A stretch of 6,770 nt of DNA. Origin: an uncultured Eubacteriales bacterium. GTDB taxonomy: Bacteria > Bacillota > Clostridia > Christensenellales > Aristaeellaceae. Shown here piece by piece: positions 5,854-6,770 of the stretch; position 1 is the stretch's first letter; each line of letters opens with the position of its first letter. The position numbers and the translations under genes are program-made. Below the pieces are notes generated by a model, which worked only from the letters and a program-made list of their open reading frames with translations, did no database searches and had not been told where the DNA came from. The stretch is taken from NCBI GenBank assembly GCA_900553315.1, contig USCW01000089.1, positions 1 to 6,770 on the forward strand, in the 5' to 3' direction.

Positions 5854-6618
5854 ATGGTAAAGACGATTGCGATCACCAACCAGAAGGGCGGCGTGGGCAA
5901 GACCACGACAGCCGTGAATCTGACGGCGATTCTGGCGGACATGGGTCAGCGGGTGCTGGTGGTAGACCTTGACCCGCAGGGCAACACGACCAGCGGCCTC
6001 GGCTGCGAGGCGGGGGAGAAGAGCGTATATGAGGCGCTGATGGGGCGTATCCCCTTCCGGGAGTGCTTGCAGCAGACAATGGTGAAGGGGCTGACGCTGG
6101 CGGGTGCGGACATTCGCTTAGCGGGCGCGGAGCTGGAGCTGGTGGAGGTAGACCGGCGGGAGTTCCGGCTGAAGGAGGCCTTAGCGCAGGTAGCGACGGG
6201 GTATGACTTCATCTTTATTGACTGTCCGCCGTCGCTGAGTCTGCTGACGCTGAACGCGCTGACGGCAGCGGAGCGGGTGCTGATCCCGATCCAATGCGAG
6301 TATTACGCCTTGGAGGGTGTAACGAGCTTGATGAACACGGTGAACCGTGTGAAGAAGACCCTGAATCCATCGCTTGACTTGGAGGGCATTCTGCTGACGA
6401 TGCTGGACGGACGGACGAACTTGGGCTTACAGGTGGTCGACGAGGTGAAGAAGCACTTCAAGAAGAAGGTCTTTGCCACGACGATCCCCCGCAATGTGCG
6501 TTTAGGCGAAGCGCCCAGTCACGGCGAGCCCATTCACATCTACGACCCCCGATCCTCCGGCGCCGAAGCCTACCGTTCCCTAGCCCGCGAGGTCCTCGCC
6601 AGAAACGGGAAAAAGTGA
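5854..6618 (+). CDS. ParA/Soj chromosome-partitioning ATPase
   Basis: A 254-residue ParA-family ATPase of the compact Soj type, without an N-terminal helix-turn-helix extension. ParA proteins bind the nucleoid as ATP dimers and, stimulated by ParB at parS sites, drive origin segregation; Soj also influences DnaA in Bacillus. The deviant Walker A box is KGGVGKTT (11-18), with signature Lys11 and Lys16. The DLDPQGN segment (38-44) contains Asp40, FIDCPPS (121-127) is the Walker B region with Asp123, and the C-terminal IPRNVRLGEAPSHG (211-224) is typical of chromosomal ParA. The length is normal. The start lies at the beginning of the conserved domain; AAAGG 9 bases upstream is a modest ribosome binding site. 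No ParB frame begins in the remaining 150 bases, which hold palindromic repeats instead. A parB beyond the window is possible, as is a solitary ParA/MinD-like paralogue. Confidence 0.93.
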   Translation: MVKTIAITNQKGGVGKTTTAVNLTAILADMGQRVLVVDLDPQGNTTSGLGCEAGEKSVYEALMGRIPFRECLQQTMVKGLTLAGADIRLAGAELELVEVDRREFRLKEALAQVATGYDFIFIDCPPSLSLLTLNALTAAERVLIPIQCEYYALEGVTSLMNTVNRVKKTLNPSLDLEGILLTMLDGRTNLGLQVVDEVKKHFKKKVFATTIPRNVRLGEAPSHGEPIHIYDPRSSGAEAYRSLAREVLARNGKK

Positions 6619-6631
6619 GTGAGGCGTGTTT

Positions 6632-6673
6632 GCGGGGGAGAGTGCTTCTCTGTAGAGAAGCACTCTCCCCCGC
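6632..6673. repeat. GC-rich palindromic repeat, copy 4
   Basis: A perfect inverted repeat: 20-base arms 6632-6651 and 6654-6673 around GT, with core GCTTCTCT / AGAGAAGC and outer GCGGGGGAGAG / CTCTCCCCCGC. It begins 13 bases after the ParA stop, so it may also end or protect that transcript, but no T-run follows. Next to it, 6675-6701 holds a weaker inverted repeat (CCCCC-TCTC-gaa-GAGA, a 6-base bulge, GGGGG) that could be a decayed relative. Confidence 0.8.
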
Positions 6674-6707
6674 ACCCCCTCTCGAAGAGACGGTTTGGGG
6701 GAGGATT

Positions 6708-6749
6708 CTGGGGGAGAGGCGGCTTCTCTGAGAGAAGTTCCGCAACCTC
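6708..6749. repeat. GC-rich palindromic repeat, copy 5 (asymmetric arm)
   Basis: The left arm CTGGGGGAGAGGCGG (6708-6722) leads to the core CTTCTCT-G-AGAGAAG (6723-6737), followed by TTCCGCAACCTC instead of the expected complement. GCGG can still pair with CCGC with a 2-base TT bulge. The same TTCCGCA arm is found next to the core of the copy at 1739-1786, read on the minus strand, so the asymmetry is inherited rather than random decay. The 20 bases to the window end show nothing recognisable. Confidence 0.75.
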
Positions 6750-6770
6750 AATCGGCGCGGCCTGTGGCCG

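Overview
The window looks like a chromosomal segment of a fairly GC-rich Gram-positive bacterium, most likely a Clostridia-type Firmicute. The evidence is the sigma-A-type promoters, the strong AGGAGG-type ribosome binding sites, the Soj-like ParA, the small secreted protein with a short Lys-Lys signal peptide, and the general look of the protein sequences. This placement is an inference; there is no rRNA or other marker in the window.

Left half, minus strand. Read in the direction of transcription, a HAD-family phosphatase-like gene (4162-4809) is followed, with a 4-base ATGA overlap, by a complete CtpE-like P-type cation ATPase (1763-4165). They share one good promoter (4861-4889) and look like a translationally coupled pair. 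guaB (IMP dehydrogenase, 141-1598) follows with its own promoter (1653-1681) and a very strong ribosome binding site. It ends 13 bases before a perfect GC-rich hairpin.

Right half, plus strand. A small exported protein (5153-5680) has a degenerate FMN-attachment-like motif (DVVSGCT). It has a clear promoter, a perfect palindrome placed like an operator at the predicted transcription start, and a textbook intrinsic terminator. A ParA/Soj ATPase (5854-6618) follows with its own extended -10 promoter. No ParB gene begins in the remaining 150 bases.

Between the genes lies a family of GC-rich palindromes built around the core CTTCTCT-n-AGAGAAG and flanked by G-runs and C-runs. Clear copies are at 9-52, 1739-1786, 6632-6673 and 6708-6749, with a relative at 86-127 and a degenerate one near 6675-6701. 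One copy supplies the stop codon and last residues of the P-type ATPase. Two copies 5 kb apart share the same asymmetric arm. This looks like a dispersed REP/MITE-like repeat family and is the most unusual thing here. Apart from it, the genes are mostly housekeeping or transport genes, and I do not see a defence island, prophage, CRISPR array or biosynthetic cluster.
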